This document shows positions 1 to 9,066 of a stretch of DNA of 36,417 bases, one piece after another. The stretch spans positions 1-36,417 of the forward strand of contig NZ_LMUU01000139.1 of the NCBI RefSeq assembly GCF_009765775.1. Reading direction: 5' to 3'. Under the pieces are notes generated by a model. The model was not told where the DNA came from. It made no database searches and was given only the letters and a program-made list of their open reading frames with translations. Each line of letters starts with the position of its first letter. Within the stretch, counting starts at the first letter, position 1. The position numbers and the translations under genes were made by a program. This DNA is from Beijerinckia sp. L45 (GTDB lineage: Bacteria > Pseudomonadota > Alphaproteobacteria > Rhizobiales > Beijerinckiaceae).

Positions 1-324
1 CAGGCCCGACGGGTCGACCAGCACGCCGGACCCGAGCGACTTAGCCGTCGCACCGCCCGGCCGCGCCGTGCTGCCGTCGCCAAAAAAGTGGCGAAACACC
101 GGATCGGCAAACAACGGGTTTTGGGGCTGCGCATCGGTGCGCGACGCATAGACGTTGACGACGGCCGGGGTCGCCTTGCGCACGACGGGCGCAAAGGAAA
201 GGATTTCGTCCGCCTTCGTTGCGGGCAGCTGCCGCACCGGCTCCGCCACGGAGGAAAGGGCGCCACCGAGAACGCAGATCGCCGCGAGGCTCAAGAGGCG
301 TATCGATCCAGCATTCGGCATCAT
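1..324 (-). CDS. Do-type periplasmic serine protease (DegP/DegQ family), N-terminal part
   Basis: The 108 visible codons begin with a double Met and continue off the left edge of the window. Residues about 1-27 form a signal peptide: a short polar start with one Arg, then the hydrophobic stretch LLSLAAICVLGGAL. The mature start has the HtrA-type sequence ILSFAPVVRKATPAVVNVYA, a spacer with FADPVFRHFF, and GSGVLVDPSGL, the first beta-barrel strands that precede the catalytic His. The His-Asp-Ser triad and the PDZ domains would lie outside the window. Family members are periplasmic quality-control proteases and chaperones. GGAG nine bases upstream supports the start at 324 (Met 2 at 321 is possible). 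A Do-type protease just after rplQ is usual in Rhizobiales. The rplQ terminator lies between them, so this gene probably has its own promoter, but none was convincing. Confidence 0.85.
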   Translation of the reverse strand, partial: MMPNAGSIRLLSLAAICVLGGALSSVAEPVRQLPATKADEILSFAPVVRKATPAVVNVYASRTDAQPQNPLFADPVFRHFFGDGSTARPGGATAKSLGSGVLVDPSGL

Positions 325-428
325 TCGGCGTGGCTCCAGGACAAAGCGTTGCGCCCGTAGTCGCATGCGAAATGCGGCAACGGCAAGGAAGCCTGACGGA
401 AGACAGCACGCAAACGGCCCGAAACGCG

Positions 429-462
429 AAAACCCGGCCAGGACTCGCGTCCGGCCGGGTTT
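429..462 (-). terminator. Intrinsic terminator of the ribosomal-protein operon
   Basis: The perfect 10-base arms AAACCCGGCC (430-439) and GGCCGGGTTT (453-462) are extended inside by GGAC/GTCC, with a one-base bulge and the loop TCGC. Read on the minus strand the stem is followed by a short U-run (429-432). It lies about 25 bases beyond the rplQ stop and closes the long minus-strand operon before the protease gene. Confidence 0.8.
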
Positions 463-486
463 GAAATGGGAGCAGCCGTTAGCGGA

Positions 487-900
487 TCAGGCTGCGTCTT
501 CGTTGCCCTGGACCGGACCGCTGTCCTTGCCGCGCGCAGTAACGTCGCGGTCGACGAACTCGATCACGGCCATCGGCGCGTTGTCGCCGTAGCGGAAACC
601 GGCCTTGAGAACGCGGGTGTAGCCACCGTGGCGCTCCTTGTAGCGCGGGCCGAGCACATCGAACAGCTTGCGGACGAGGACGACGTCCTTGATCTGCGCG
701 ATCGCCTGACGACGGGCATGCAGGTCGCCGGCCTTGCCGAGCGTCACGAGCTTCTCGACGACAGGACGCAGGTCCTTCGCCTTGGGAAGGGTGGTGATGA
801 TCTGCTCATGCTTGATGAGCGCCTGGCACATGTTGGCGAACATCGCCTTGCGGTGTTCGTGGGTGCGGTTGAAGCGGCGCTTTGCGCGACCGTGATTCAT
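487..900 (-). CDS. rplQ: 50S ribosomal protein L17 (bL17)
   Basis: 137 residues. This large-subunit protein sits near the polypeptide exit tunnel. The N-terminal half carries the family signature [15 protein letters not shown] and the stretch [19 protein letters not shown]; the C-terminal half has [16 protein letters not shown]. The first residues, MNHGRAKRR, differ a little from the more usual MRHxxxGRKLNRT start, but the length is normal and GGAG seven bases upstream supports the ATG. A polar tail of about 20 residues ([16 protein letters not shown]) ends the protein. It is the last gene of the cluster, 97 bases after rpoA, and the operon terminator follows. Confidence 0.97.
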   Translation of the reverse strand: MNHGRAKRRFNRTHEHRKAMFANMCQALIKHEQIITTLPKAKDLRPVVEKLVTLGKAGDLHARRQAIAQIKDVVLVRKLFDVLGPRYKERHGGYTRVLKAGFRYGDNAPMAVIEFVDRDVTARGKDSGPVQGNEDAA

Positions 901-964
901 TGTGGCTCTCCGATTTTTGCGGCCGCCGTGCCAAGGTACGGCCGATGATTATATTATGGTCTTA

Positions 965-989
965 ATCCTCCTCCCGTCGGGAGGAGGAT
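965..989 (-). repeat. Perfect 11-base inverted repeat between rpoA and rplQ
   Basis: Arms ATCCTCCTCCC (965-975) and GGGAGGAGGAT (979-989) flank a 3-base loop, eight bases after the rpoA stop. No U-run follows on the minus strand, so it is not a classical terminator. It probably acts in mRNA 3'-end stability or processing. The 3' arm on the mRNA holds a GGAGGAGG motif. Confidence 0.75.
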
Positions 990-997
990 GGATTGGC

Positions 998-2014
998 CTA
1001 ATAGTGCTCTTCGAACCGCTTGGCGAGTTCGTCGATGTTCTCCGGTGGCCAGCCGGTGACTTCCATGCCGAGGTGCAGGCCCATCTGCGCCAGCACTTCC
1101 TTGATCTCGTTCAACGACTTGCGGCCGAAGTTCGGGGTCCGGAGCATCTCGGCCTCGGTCTTCTGGATGAGGTCGCCGATATAGACGATGTTGTCGTTCT
1201 TCAGGCAGTTCGCCGACCGCACCGAAAGCTCGAGCTCGTCGACCTTCTTGAGCAGCGCCGGGTTGAAGGCCAGCTCCGGGATCGCCGGGGTGGTCTCTTC
1301 GCGACGGGGCTCTTCGAAGTTCACGAAGACATTCAGCTGATCCTGAAGGATGCGCGCCGAGAAGGCGATCGCGTCTTCCGGCGTCAGCGCGCCGTTGGTC
1401 TCGACCTGGATGGTCAGCTTGTCATAATCGAGGATCTGACCTTCGCGGGTGTTCTCGACGCGGTAGCTGACCTTGCGGACCGGCGAATATAGGCTGTCGA
1501 TCGGGATGAGGCCGATCGGCGAGTCTTCCGAGCGGTTGCGATCGGCAGCGACGTAGCCCTTGCCGGTGTTGACCGTGAACTCCATCCGGATCTCCGCGCC
1601 CTCGTCGAGCGTGCAGAGCGTCAGAAGCGGGTTGAGGATGGTGACATCGCCGACGGTGGTGATGTCGCCGGCCGTGACCTTGCCCGGACCGGTCTTCTTC
1701 AAGACCATCCGCTTCGGGCCGTCGCCCTGCATCTTGACGGCGATGTCCTTGATGTTGAGGACGAGGTCGGTGACGTCTTCCCGCACGCCGGGGATCGACG
1801 AAAACTCATGCAGCACGCCGTCGATGTGAACGGCGGTGATCGCGGCGCCCTGGAGCGACGAGAGGAGAATGCGACGCAGGGCGTTGCCGAGCGTCAAGCC
1901 GAAGCCGCGCTCGAGAGGCTCCGCCACAACGGTCGCAAAACGCTTGGCGTCATCGCCCGAAGCCACTTCGAGCTTGTTCGGCTTGATCAGTTCTTGCCAG
2001 TTCTTCTGGATCAC
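998..2014 (-). CDS. rpoA: DNA-directed RNA polymerase subunit alpha
   Basis: 338 residues from a GTG start. The alpha dimer is the scaffold for RNA polymerase assembly. The N-terminal domain (about 1-235) holds the dimerisation motif [21 protein letters not shown] linker leads to the C-terminal domain (about 250-320) with [20 protein letters not shown] and [16 protein letters not shown], the surface that binds UP elements and activators. The GTG at 2014 is chosen because the protein then begins (Met)[16 protein letters not shown] as in related bacteria, and AAAGG lies eight bases upstream. The GTG at 2023 would add three residues but overlaps the ribosome-binding site. The gene follows rpsK after 148 bases and precedes rplQ, the normal alpha-operon order. 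rpsD is absent here, as usual in alphaproteobacteria. Confidence 0.97.
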   Translation of the reverse strand: MIQKNWQELIKPNKLEVASGDDAKRFATVVAEPLERGFGLTLGNALRRILLSSLQGAAITAVHIDGVLHEFSSIPGVREDVTDLVLNIKDIAVKMQGDGPKRMVLKKTGPGKVTAGDITTVGDVTILNPLLTLCTLDEGAEIRMEFTVNTGKGYVAADRNRSEDSPIGLIPIDSLYSPVRKVSYRVENTREGQILDYDKLTIQVETNGALTPEDAIAFSARILQDQLNVFVNFEEPRREETTPAIPELAFNPALLKKVDELELSVRSANCLKNDNIVYIGDLIQKTEAEMLRTPNFGRKSLNEIKEVLAQMGLHLGMEVTGWPPENIDELAKRFEEHY

Positions 2015-2162
2015 GGGACGCACCTTTCAGTGATGCAGACGAAACGGCCGGATACCGCCCCGTCAAAAGTGAAAAGCCGCAACGAAGACGTCGCGACCAA
2101 GAGCGTGTTCCGGAAAGCCGAAGCTCTTCCGATCAGAACACGCCCTGCCGTCATCAAAGAGG

Positions 2163-2552
2163 TTAGACGCGCCGACGCTTGCGCGGGCGGCAGCCGTTGT
2201 GCGGGATCGGCGTGACGTCGCGGATCGAAGTCACGGTGAAACCCGAGGCCTGCAGCGCGCGAAGCGCCGACTCACGACCCGAACCGGGGCCCGACACTTC
2301 GACCTCAAGCGTGCGCATGCCATGCTCCGACGCTTTGCGCGCCGCATCTTCAGCCGCCATCTGCGCCGCGTAGGGGGTCGACTTACGCGAGCCCTTGAAG
2401 CCCATCGTGCCGGCGGACGACCAGGAAATCGTGTTGCCCTGTGCGTCGGAAATCGTGATCATCGTGTTGTTGAACGTCGAGGAGACGTGAGCGACGCCCG
2501 ACACGATGTTCTTGCGCTCGCGGCGGCGGACGCGGGTTGTCTCTTTAGCCAT
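2163..2552 (-). CDS. rpsK: 30S ribosomal protein S11 (uS11)
   Basis: 129 residues, normal length. This protein of the small-subunit platform lines the mRNA exit and E site. Recognisable stretches are [16 protein letters not shown] (about 20-35), [20 protein letters not shown] (about 45-64) and the basic C-terminus [18 protein letters not shown]. The N-terminus [16 protein letters not shown] matches alphaproteobacterial S11. It is 94 bases downstream of rpsM, with a strong palindrome in the gap. Confidence 0.98.
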   Translation of the reverse strand: MAKETTRVRRRERKNIVSGVAHVSSTFNNTMITISDAQGNTISWSSAGTMGFKGSRKSTPYAAQMAAEDAARKASEHGMRTLEVEVSGPGSGRESALRALQASGFTVTSIRDVTPIPHNGCRPRKRRRV

Positions 2553-2606
2553 AAAAATGTCCTTCTGGCGCGCCCGTCATTCCAGGCGCTCGGGTTATGT
2601 TGCTTG

Positions 2607-2629
2607 ATCCCCGCGACACGCGCGGGGAT
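2607..2629 (-). repeat. Intercistronic hairpin between rpsM and rpsK
   Basis: The perfect 9-base arms ATCCCCGCG (2607-2615) and CGCGGGGAT (2621-2629) enclose a 5-base loop, 17 bases after the rpsM stop. No U-run follows, so read-through into rpsK is expected. It may be a stability or processing element. Confidence 0.65.
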
Positions 2630-2646
2630 GCCTCTGCTAAAGCAGA

Positions 2647-3015
2647 TTACTTCTTCTTGCCGGCGATCGGCTTGGCCTTGCCCTTGCGGGTACGGGCGTT
2701 GGTATGCGTGCGCTGACCTCGGACCGGAAGGCCACGACGATGACGCAGGCCGCGGTAGCAGCCAAGGTCCATCAGGCGCTTGATGTTGATCGAAACTTCG
2801 CGGCGCAGATCGCCTTCGACCATATAGTCGCGGTCGATCGTCTCGCGGATCTGCAGGACCTCCGCATCGGTCAGCTGCGACACGCGACGATCGGCGGGGA
2901 TCGCAACCTTTTCGCAGATTTCCTCGGCCTTCTTGGCGCCGATACCGTGAATATACTGAAGCGCGATGAGAACGCGCTTGTTCGTCGGAATGTTGACGCC
3001 GGCAATACGAGCCAT
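2647..3015 (-). CDS. rpsM: 30S ribosomal protein S13 (uS13)
   Basis: 122 residues. This protein of the 30S head contacts L5 and the P-site tRNA through its C-terminal tail. The sequence starts [14 protein letters not shown], has the helix-hairpin-helix segment [13 protein letters not shown], the signature [20 protein letters not shown] and the basic tail [16 protein letters not shown]. The frame is open further upstream to 3087, but the family start and an AGAGG before 3015 fix the start. It is the first alpha-operon gene; a 202-base gap separates it from adk. Confidence 0.98.
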   Translation of the reverse strand: MARIAGVNIPTNKRVLIALQYIHGIGAKKAEEICEKVAIPADRRVSQLTDAEVLQIRETIDRDYMVEGDLRREVSINIKRLMDLGCYRGLRHRRGLPVRGQRTHTNARTRKGKAKPIAGKKK

Positions 3016-3036
3016 AGTTACCCTCTCCATATGGGA

Positions 3037-3054
3037 GGCTCTCGGACGAGAGCC
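3037..3054 (-). repeat. Hairpin in the rpsM leader
   Basis: The 7-base arms GGCTCTC (3037-3043) and GAGAGCC (3048-3054), loop GGAC, lie 21 bases upstream of the rpsM start, close to its ribosome-binding site. Such a position suits translational control of the alpha-operon segment, but no ligand can be named. The E. coli regulator S4 is not encoded in this cluster. Confidence 0.45.
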
Positions 3055-3143
3055 CATAACGTTCGCGTCCGGTGGAGCCCGGCCCATGCGAACAAACCCG
3101 CCAAAACGAACAACGACAGCCCCGAGGGAGCTGCCGCTGGCAA

Positions 3144-3191
3144 ATCATAGGCGAAGTATGATCTGCTAAAGTCTTGATCCCAGCCCGTCAA
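3144..3191 (-). promoter_or_regulatory. Possible internal promoter region in the adk-rpsM gap
   Basis: On the minus strand TTGACG (3186-3191) is followed after 17 bases by the weak -10 TAGCAG (3163-3168). A better -10, TATGAT (3144-3149), has no good partner. The gap (3016-3217) lies exactly where the spc and alpha operons are separate in E. coli. Sequence evidence for activity is weak. Confidence 0.3.
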
Positions 3192-3217
3192 GGCCTAGAG
3201 GCAAGAAAAGACTCGGC

Positions 3218-3811
3218 TTAGGCCGCGATCTTCTCTTTGAGGAATGCATCGATGGAAGCCGATACCTCTTCGATATTGGCCATGCCGTCGACCACATGCA
3301 ACTGTCCAGCATCGGCATAGAAGGCCGAAACCGGCGCCGTCATCTCGCGATACGCTTCCATGCGCGAATGGAAAGCTTCGGCATTGTCGTCGGACCGCAC
3401 GGGATGGCCGGCGGCGATCGTCTGCTGCACCCGTTTTTCCATCCGCGCCAGAAGCGCGGTCTCGTCGACGCGCAGCTCGATCACGGCGTCGATGTCCATG
3501 TGCTTCTTGTGCAGAATCGTATTGAGCGCCGTCGCCTGGGCGACCGTGCGCGGGAACCCGTCGAGGATAAACCCCTTGGCGCAGTCCGGCTGTTCGACCC
3601 GGTCGGCAATCAGACCGACGACGATCTCATCCGAGACCAGTTTGCCGTCGCTCATGATGGCCTGGGCCTGCAGGCCCATCGGCGTCTGTGCCTTCACCGC
3701 GGCGCGCAGCATGTCACCCGTCGACAGCTGCGGGATGTCGAAGCGCTGCATCAGACGCGCGGACTGCGTGCCCTTCCCGGCGCCTGGTGGCCCAAGCAGT
3801 ATCAACCTCAT
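3218..3811 (-). CDS. adk: Adenylate kinase, short (LID-reduced) form
   Basis: 197 residues. The cytosolic enzyme interconverts ATP + AMP and 2 ADP. The P-loop GPPGAGKGT is at residues 7-15, the AMP-binding segment [11 protein letters not shown] at about 29-39, and LDGFPRT at 83-89 carries the conserved Asp and Arg. After [10 protein letters not shown] the sequence passes directly to [18 protein letters not shown], so the zinc-binding LID insert of the long form is absent, as in other alphaproteobacterial enzymes. Its start overlaps the secY stop by 4 bases (ATGA), which implies translational coupling. Placement between secY and rpsM is the standard order; a map gene is not present. Confidence 0.97.
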   Translation of the reverse strand: MRLILLGPPGAGKGTQSARLMQRFDIPQLSTGDMLRAAVKAQTPMGLQAQAIMSDGKLVSDEIVVGLIADRVEQPDCAKGFILDGFPRTVAQATALNTILHKKHMDIDAVIELRVDETALLARMEKRVQQTIAAGHPVRSDDNAEAFHSRMEAYREMTAPVSAFYADAGQLHVVDGMANIEEVSASIDAFLKEKIAA

Positions 3812-5139
3812 CGACGTCTTCCCCGAAGCTTGGCTTTCTTGACCAGCCCTTCATACTGATGGGCCTGAAGGTGCCCGTGGACTTGCGCCACGGTATCCAT
3901 GGTCACGCTGACGACGATCAGCAGCGATGTGCCGCCAAAGTAGAACGGCAGCGCCGCATACGAAATCAGTATTTCGGGGAGCAGACAGATGATCGCGAGA
4001 TAGCCAGCGCCGAGCACGGTGATTCGCATGAGGATCTTGTCGATGTACTGCGATGTCCGTTCACCAGGCCGGATCCCAGGAATGAAGCCGCCATGCTTCT
4101 TCAGGTTGTCCGCCGTCTCCGTCGGATTGAAGACGATGGCGGTGTAGAAGAAGGCGAAGAACACGATCAACCCGACATAGGCGAGCATGTAGAGCGGCCG
4201 CCCATGGGCGAAGTAGGTCGTGATCGTCCCGAGAACGCCACCGCCGCCATTCGACGAAAAGTTGGCGATCGTCGTCGGCAGCAAGAGCAGCGACGAGGCG
4301 AAGATCGGCGGGATGACGCCGGCCGTATTGAGCTTCAGCGGCAGGAAAGACGTCTGGCCTTCGTAGACGCGGTTGCCCTGCTGGCGCTTGGGATAGGTGA
4401 TCAGCAGGCGGCGCTGGGCGCGCTCCATAAACACGATGAAGGCGATGACCGCCACCGACATGACCATAACCACCAGGATGATGCCGGTGGAAATCGCGCC
4501 CTGACGGCCGAGTTCGAGCGTGTTGGCGATCGCCGACGGGAAGGCCGCGATGATGCCGGCGAAGATGATCAGGGAGGAGCCGTTGCCGATACCGCGCGAG
4601 GTGATCTGCTCGCCAAGCCACATCAGGAACATCGTGCCGCCCATGAGGGTCAGCACGGTCGAGATGCGGAAGAACAGGCCAGGCTCCAGTACGACATGCG
4701 CCTGACCTTCCAGCCCGACCGAGATGCCGTAGGCCTGGAACGCCGCGAGAATGACGGTGAGATAGCGCGTGTACTGGTTGATGACCTTGCGGCCGGACTC
4801 GCCCTCTTTCTTGAGGGATTCGAGCGACGGGATGACCGATGTCATCAGCTGGATGATAATGGATGCCGAGATGTACGGCATGATGTTCAGGGCGAAGATG
4901 GCCATGCGTTGCACGGCGCCGCCGGAAAACATGTTGAAGAGCTCGAGAACGCCCTGCTTGTGTCCGGTAAAGTTGGCCTGAAACGCCGCGGGGTCGATGC
5001 CCGGCAGCGGAATATAGGTCCCAAGCCGATAAACGATGAGCGCACCCAGGGTGAACCAGATGCGCTTTTTCAGTTCGTCGGCCTTGGAGAAGGCACCCCA
5101 ATTGACGTTTGCCGCGAGTTGTTCTGCCGCCGAGGCCAT
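3808..5139 (-). CDS. secY: Preprotein translocase subunit SecY
   Basis: 443 residues with ten membrane segments; the pore of the SecYEG channel in the inner membrane. Diagnostic parts are the plug-region start [28 protein letters not shown], the TM4-5 stretch [14 protein letters not shown], and the cytoplasmic loop [20 protein letters not shown] with the conserved Arg that contacts SecA. The frame is open back to a TTG at 5163, but ATG 5139 ([17 protein letters not shown]) has GGAG seven bases upstream and fits the family start. It sits between rplO (131-base gap) and adk. SecE is encoded in the same window near 34000; SecG is not. Confidence 0.98.
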   Translation of the reverse strand: MASAAEQLAANVNWGAFSKADELKKRIWFTLGALIVYRLGTYIPLPGIDPAAFQANFTGHKQGVLELFNMFSGGAVQRMAIFALNIMPYISASIIIQLMTSVIPSLESLKKEGESGRKVINQYTRYLTVILAAFQAYGISVGLEGQAHVVLEPGLFFRISTVLTLMGGTMFLMWLGEQITSRGIGNGSSLIIFAGIIAAFPSAIANTLELGRQGAISTGIILVVMVMSVAVIAFIVFMERAQRRLLITYPKRQQGNRVYEGQTSFLPLKLNTAGVIPPIFASSLLLLPTTIANFSSNGGGGVLGTITTYFAHGRPLYMLAYVGLIVFFAFFYTAIVFNPTETADNLKKHGGFIPGIRPGERTSQYIDKILMRITVLGAGYLAIICLLPEILISYAALPFYFGGTSLLIVVSVTMDTVAQVHGHLQAHQYEGLVKKAKLRGRRR

Positions 5140-5270
5140 GGACTGCTCCGTAAGACCGATCAACGCGCCGCAGACATCCGCTGGTCAGGCGGCGGCGCAA
5201 TGTCCTTGGGACACCGCGCCCTCCACATAGGGGTCCGCTCTCTATTTGTCAGCCTTGCGGCGGAGAGCCG

Positions 5271-5765
5271 TTAGGCCTCCGCTGCAGCGTCCTTCTTGGG
5301 CTTGGGAGCAACCAGCACCTTGATGCTGCCGCCAGCCTTCTCGATCGCCGCAACGGCGCTCTTCGAGGCCGAAGCAACTTCGAAGCTGAGCTTCGAGGTC
5401 AGGTCGCCAACACCGAGGATCTTGACGCCATCGCGCGGCTTCGAGCAAACGCCCGCAGCGACGAGAAGGTCGATCGTGACCACCGCGTCAGCTGCCAGCT
5501 TGCCGGCTTCGACAGCCTGCTGAATGCGACCGAGGTTGACCTCGTTGTAGTCCGTCGAGAAGGGGTTCCAGAACCCGCGCTTCGGCAGACGACGATGCAG
5601 CGGCATCTGACCGCCTTCAAAACCCTTGATCGCAACGCCGGACCGGGCCTTCTGACCCTTGACGCCGCGACCACCGGTCTTGCCCTTGCCGGAGCCGATG
5701 CCCCGGCCGACACGCATGCGGTTCTTGGAAGAGCCGACGTTGTCATGAATTTCGTTGAGCTTCAC
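5271..5765 (-). CDS. rplO: 50S ribosomal protein L15 (uL15)
   Basis: 164 residues. The Gly- and basic-rich N-terminal extension [20 protein letters not shown] (about 19-38) threads into 23S rRNA. It is followed by [18 protein letters not shown] and the globular C-terminal domain with VKILGVGDL. The C-terminus has a few extra residues ([11 protein letters not shown]), a common variation. The ATG overlaps the rpmD stop by 4 bases, so the two are probably translationally coupled. Confidence 0.98.
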   Translation of the reverse strand: MKLNEIHDNVGSSKNRMRVGRGIGSGKGKTGGRGVKGQKARSGVAIKGFEGGQMPLHRRLPKRGFWNPFSTDYNEVNLGRIQQAVEAGKLAADAVVTIDLLVAAGVCSKPRDGVKILGVGDLTSKLSFEVASASKSAVAAIEKAGGSIKVLVAPKPKKDAAAEA

Positions 5766-5968
5766 GACGGCCTCCCCTCTTCCGTAACCACGCGAACGAG
5801 ATGCGCCACTTTCGCGATCATGCCGCGAACCGAAGGCGTATCTTCGAGCGACGAGATGCGCCCGATCTTGTTGAGCTTGAGGCCGATCAAGGTCGCGCGC
5901 TGATCTTTCGGGCGACCGATCGGGCTGTGGGTCTGAAGGACCGTTACTGTGCCGTGCTTCTCAGCCAT
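5762..5968 (-). CDS. rpmD: 50S ribosomal protein L30 (uL30)
   Basis: 68 residues, a small one-domain large-subunit protein. The core is [20 protein letters not shown] followed by LGLxxIG-like [20 protein letters not shown] and [15 protein letters not shown]. The start ATG at 5968 ([10 protein letters not shown]) is preceded by GGGGAGAG; an upstream TTG at 5989 in the same frame is unlikely. It lies between rpsE (17-base gap) and rplO (4-base overlap). Confidence 0.97.
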   Translation of the reverse strand: MAEKHGTVTVLQTHSPIGRPKDQRATLIGLKLNKIGRISSLEDTPSVRGMIAKVAHLVRVVTEEGRPS

Positions 5969-5985
5969 GGTGATCTCTCCCCGGC

Positions 5986-6570
5986 TCAAGCTTCGGCAAC
6001 CACCGCTTCAGCATCACCGCCCTGACGGCGGGACTGAAGGGTGGAAACCTTGAGGTTGCGGCGGGCCGCGACCGAACGGGGCGAGTCTTCGTGCGCCAAG
6101 GCGTCGAAGGTGGCGCGGATCATGTTGTAGGGGTTCGAAGAGCCCTGCGACTTCGCGACGACGTCGTGCATGCCGAGAGTCTCGAAGATGGCGCGCATCG
6201 GGCCACCGGCGATGATGCCGGTACCGGCAGGCGCCGCCCGCAGGATGACCTTGCCGGCGCCGTGGCGGCCGTGAACGTCATGATGCAGGGTGCGGCCTTC
6301 GCGCAGCGGCACGCGGATCAGGCCACGCTTGGCGGCTTCCGTCGCCTTGCGGATGGCTTCCGGCACTTCGCGCGCCTTGCCATGACCGAAACCGACACGA
6401 CCCTTCTGGTCGCCGACGACGACGAGAGCAGCGAAGCCGAAACGACGACCGCCCTTGACCACTTTCGCGACGCGGTTGATGTGGACCAAACGGTCTACGA
6501 ACTCGCTGTCTTGCTCGTCTCTACTGTGACGATCGCGTCCACCGCGACCGCCTTCACGTTCACCAGCCAT
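5986..6570 (-). CDS. rpsE: 30S ribosomal protein S5 (uS5)
   Basis: 194 residues. S5 helps form the mRNA entry helicase site and affects translational accuracy. The N-terminus is a polar, Arg/Gly-rich extension (about 1-20, [18 protein letters not shown]) typical of alphaproteobacteria. Then come the double-stranded RNA-binding fold with [18 protein letters not shown] and the spectinomycin-loop region, followed by [18 protein letters not shown], and a C-terminal domain with [15 protein letters not shown] and [15 protein letters not shown]. Length is normal for the group. It lies 101 bases after rplR and 17 bases before rpmD. Confidence 0.98.
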   Translation of the reverse strand: MAGEREGGRGGRDRHSRDEQDSEFVDRLVHINRVAKVVKGGRRFGFAALVVVGDQKGRVGFGHGKAREVPEAIRKATEAAKRGLIRVPLREGRTLHHDVHGRHGAGKVILRAAPAGTGIIAGGPMRAIFETLGMHDVVAKSQGSSNPYNMIRATFDALAHEDSPRSVAARRNLKVSTLQSRRQGGDAEAVVAEA

Positions 6571-6671
6571 TATTCTTTTCCGTCACTTACGCGGCAGGCT
6601 CGAGGCCAACACCGCTCGCTTCGTTTTTTGATGTTCAGTCCGACCCAGGCCGCAAAGCCGCCTGGACGGGA

Positions 6672-7034
6672 TTAGAACGTGAGACCGCCTTCGCGGGCGC
6701 TCTCGGCGAGCGCCTTGACACGCCCGTGGTACATGTAAGCGCCGCGGTCGAACACGACTTCCTTGACGCCGGCAGCCGACGCGCGCTCGGCGATCAGCTT
6801 GCCGACAGCCGTCGCGGCTTCAACCGTCGCGCCCGTCTTCAGGCTGTCGCGGCTGACCTTCTCGAGCGAAGAGGCGGACGCGAGAGTCGTGCCCGCAGCG
6901 TCGTCGATGATCTGACAATAGATCTGCTTCGACGAGCGGAACACCGACAACCGCGGCTTACCATAGGCACGAGCCTTAAGCGACCGGCGAACACGAGCCT
7001 TGCGGCGCGCTGTTGCTCCATTATCCTTTGGCAT
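6672..7034 (-). CDS. rplR: 50S ribosomal protein L18 (uL18)
   Basis: 120 residues, a 5S rRNA-binding protein of the central protuberance. Key segments are the basic N-terminus [40 protein letters not shown], and the C-terminal [20 protein letters not shown] with GLTF at the end. Length and both ends match the family. It follows rplF by 9 bases. Confidence 0.98.
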   Translation of the reverse strand: MPKDNGATARRKARVRRSLKARAYGKPRLSVFRSSKQIYCQIIDDAAGTTLASASSLEKVSRDSLKTGATVEAATAVGKLIAERASAAGVKEVVFDRGAYMYHGRVKALAESAREGGLTF

Positions 7035-7043
7035 AGCTTCGCC

Positions 7044-7577
7044 TTACTTCTTCTTGCCTTCCTTGCGGAAGATGAATTCGTCCGAATAGCGGACACCCTT
7101 GCCCTTGTAGGGCTCCGGCGGACGCAGCGCTCTGATCTCGGAGGCCACTTGGCCGACCTTGCGCTTGTCGATGCCGGTGATGATGATTTCGATCGGACGC
7201 GGGGTCACGATCGTAATGCCGTCCGGAATGGGGAACGGCACATCGTGGCTGTAGCCGAGCGAGAGCTGCAGGACTTTTCCCTGCACCGACGCCTTATAGC
7301 CGACGCCCGTGATGTCGAGCTTCCGCTCGAAACCGGCGGAGACGCCGAGAACAAGATTGCTCACCATGGCGCGGGACATGCCCCACATGGCTTGCGCGCG
7401 CTTGCTGTCCGAACGGGGTGAAACTTTCACCTCGTCGTTAGCAAAGCTGACATCGACTTCATCGGGAACCACGAAGAACAACTCGCCCTTCGCGCCTTTG
7501 ACGCTGACGTTCTGGCCGTCGACCTTTGCGGTGACGCCCTTTGGCAGGGCGACGGGCTTCTTTCCGACGCGTGACAT
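7044..7577 (-). CDS. rplF: 50S ribosomal protein L6 (uL6)
   Basis: 177 residues with two similar domains, located near the factor-binding site and the sarcin-ricin loop. The start [15 protein letters not shown], the inter-domain segment [14 protein letters not shown] and the C-terminal signature [16 protein letters not shown] are all present. It lies 25 bases after rpsH and 9 bases before rplR. Confidence 0.98.
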   Translation of the reverse strand: MSRVGKKPVALPKGVTAKVDGQNVSVKGAKGELFFVVPDEVDVSFANDEVKVSPRSDSKRAQAMWGMSRAMVSNLVLGVSAGFERKLDITGVGYKASVQGKVLQLSLGYSHDVPFPIPDGITIVTPRPIEIIITGIDKRKVGQVASEIRALRPPEPYKGKGVRYSDEFIFRKEGKKK

Positions 7578-7602
7578 GATTCTAATCCTTCAATCAGCGG
7601 GG

Positions 7603-8001
7603 TCAGAAGACCTTGCAGAGCACTTCGCCGCCGACATTGGCTTCGCGCGCGGCATGATCGGCCATGACGCCCTTCGGCGTCGAGACGATGGTGATGCCGA
7701 GACCGTTAGCGACGCGCGGCAGGGCGTCGACAGCGGCATAGACGCGACGACCGGGCTTCGACACGCGCGAGATCTCGCGAATGACGGGCAGTCCGTCGTA
7801 ATACTTGAGCTCGATTTCGAACTCGGTCCGTCCATTGCCAAATTCCGTGGTCGAATAACCCCGGATATAGCCTTCGGACTCGAGAACATCGAGGACATGG
7901 GCGCGCAGGCGCGACCCAGGAGTCTGGACTTTGCCCTTGCGGCGCATTCCAGCGTTACGGATACGCGTGAGCATATCGCCGAGCGGATCGTTCATCGACA
8001 T
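7603..8001 (-). CDS. rpsH: 30S ribosomal protein S8 (uS8)
   Basis: 132 residues, a primary 16S rRNA binder of the central domain. The start [17 protein letters not shown], the middle part [15 protein letters not shown] and the C-terminal signature [15 protein letters not shown] match the family. AGGAG six bases upstream supports the ATG at 8001 over the Met two codons later. In E. coli S8 also represses the spc operon by binding its mRNA near rplE. Whether that holds here is not visible. Confidence 0.98.
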   Translation of the reverse strand: MSMNDPLGDMLTRIRNAGMRRKGKVQTPGSRLRAHVLDVLESEGYIRGYSTTEFGNGRTEFEIELKYYDGLPVIREISRVSKPGRRVYAAVDALPRVANGLGITIVSTPKGVMADHAAREANVGGEVLCKVF

Positions 8002-8010
8002 GGCGTGCTC

Positions 8011-8316
8011 CTACCAGCTCGACTTGACGAGGCCGGGGATCAGGCCCTTGGAGCCGAGCTCCCGGAGCGCGATACGCGACATCTTCATCTTGCGTGTGAA
8101 CGCACGGGGACGACCACTCACTTCGCAGCGGTTGCGGACGCGATTTGCAGCGGAATTCCGCGGCAGTTCGGACAGCTTCAACCGCGCCTCGAAGCGCTCT
8201 TCCATCGAAAGAGACTCGTTGATGGTGATCGCCTTCAGCTTCGAACGACGACCAGCGAATTGCTTCACCAGGCGCATCTTCCGTTTATTGTTCTCAATCG
8301 CGCTTTTCTTCGCCAT
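8011..8316 (-). CDS. rpsN: 30S ribosomal protein S14 (uS14), zinc-free type
   Basis: 101 residues. The long form lacks the CXXC zinc-binding motif; only one Cys (in [13 protein letters not shown]) is seen. The start [13 protein letters not shown] and the C-terminal [21 protein letters not shown] segment identify it. It binds the 30S head late in assembly. It lies between rplE (42-base gap) and rpsH (9-base gap). Confidence 0.98.
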   Translation of the reverse strand: MAKKSAIENNKRKMRLVKQFAGRRSKLKAITINESLSMEERFEARLKLSELPRNSAANRVRNRCEVSGRPRAFTRKMKMSRIALRELGSKGLIPGLVKSSW

Positions 8317-8358
8317 CGATATTTAACCCTCTGGTTACCGCGTCTGAGCCCTAAAGGC

Positions 8359-9066
8359 TCACTGCCGGAACGGGAAGTTGAATGCACGCAGAAGAGCGCG
8401 CGCCTCGTTATCCGATTTCGCCGATGTACAGACGATGATGTCCATACCGAGCATGCTATCGACCTTGTCGTAGTTGATCTCGGGGAAAATCAGATGTTCC
8501 TTGATGCCCATGGCGTAGTTGCCATTGCCATCAAAGCTCTTGGGGTTCAGACCGCGGAAATCGCGAATGCGCGGCAGCGCGATCGTGACCAGGCGATCCA
8601 GGAATTCATACATGCGAACCTTGCGAAGGGTGACCTTCGCGCCGATCGGCATGTTCTCGCGCACCTTGAAGGTCGAAATAGCATTCCGAGCCTTGGTGAT
8701 GACCGGACGCTGCCCGGCGATCATCGCCAGATCGGCAGCTGCCAGCGTCACCTTCTTGGTGTCGTTGACGGCCTCGCCGACGCCCATGTTCAAAACGATC
8801 TTCTCGATCACAGGAACCTCGAACGGGTTCTTGTAGCCGAACTCCTCGATCATCTGGGCGCGCACGACGTCCATGTAATGCTGTTTGAGGCGCGGCGAAT
8901 AATCGGCGGGCGCGTTCAGGTCTTCGGCAGACGCCGTCTTGTAGGACGGTGCGCCGCGGCTCGCCTTGGCTTCCGCCGAGCTCACCTTCGCAACTTTCGC
9001 GGAATCCTTCGCGGTGTTGCTGGAGGCGCCCTTAGCGCCGCCTTTAGCGGACTTTGGGTCAGCCAT
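8359..9066 (-). CDS. rplE: 50S ribosomal protein L5 (uL5) with a long N-terminal extension
   Basis: 235 residues; most bacterial L5 proteins have about 180. The conserved part begins near residue 54 ([17 protein letters not shown]) and includes [38 protein letters not shown]-like [33 protein letters not shown] and the end [11 protein letters not shown]5 binds 5S rRNA and bridges to S13. Residues 1 to about 53 are rich in Ala, Lys and Ser and probably disordered. GGAGAAG upstream of ATG 9066, an 8-base overlap with the end of rplX, and no good internal start before the core support the extension as genuine. Confidence 0.96.
   Translation of the reverse strand: MADPKSAKGGAKGASSNTAKDSAKVAKVSSAEAKASRGAPSYKTASAEDLNAPADYSPRLKQHYMDVVRAQMIEEFGYKNPFEVPVIEKIVLNMGVGEAVNDTKKVTLAAADLAMIAGQRPVITKARNAISTFKVRENMPIGAKVTLRKVRMYEFLDRLVTIALPRIRDFRGLNPKSFDGNGNYAMGIKEHLIFPEINYDKVDSMLGMDIIVCTSAKSDNEARALLRAFNFPFRQ

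Noticed and set aside
5140-5270. rpmJ (L36) beside secY and rpsD beside rpsK
   Set aside because: Neither coding sequence is present; in alphaproteobacteria both are usually elsewhere.
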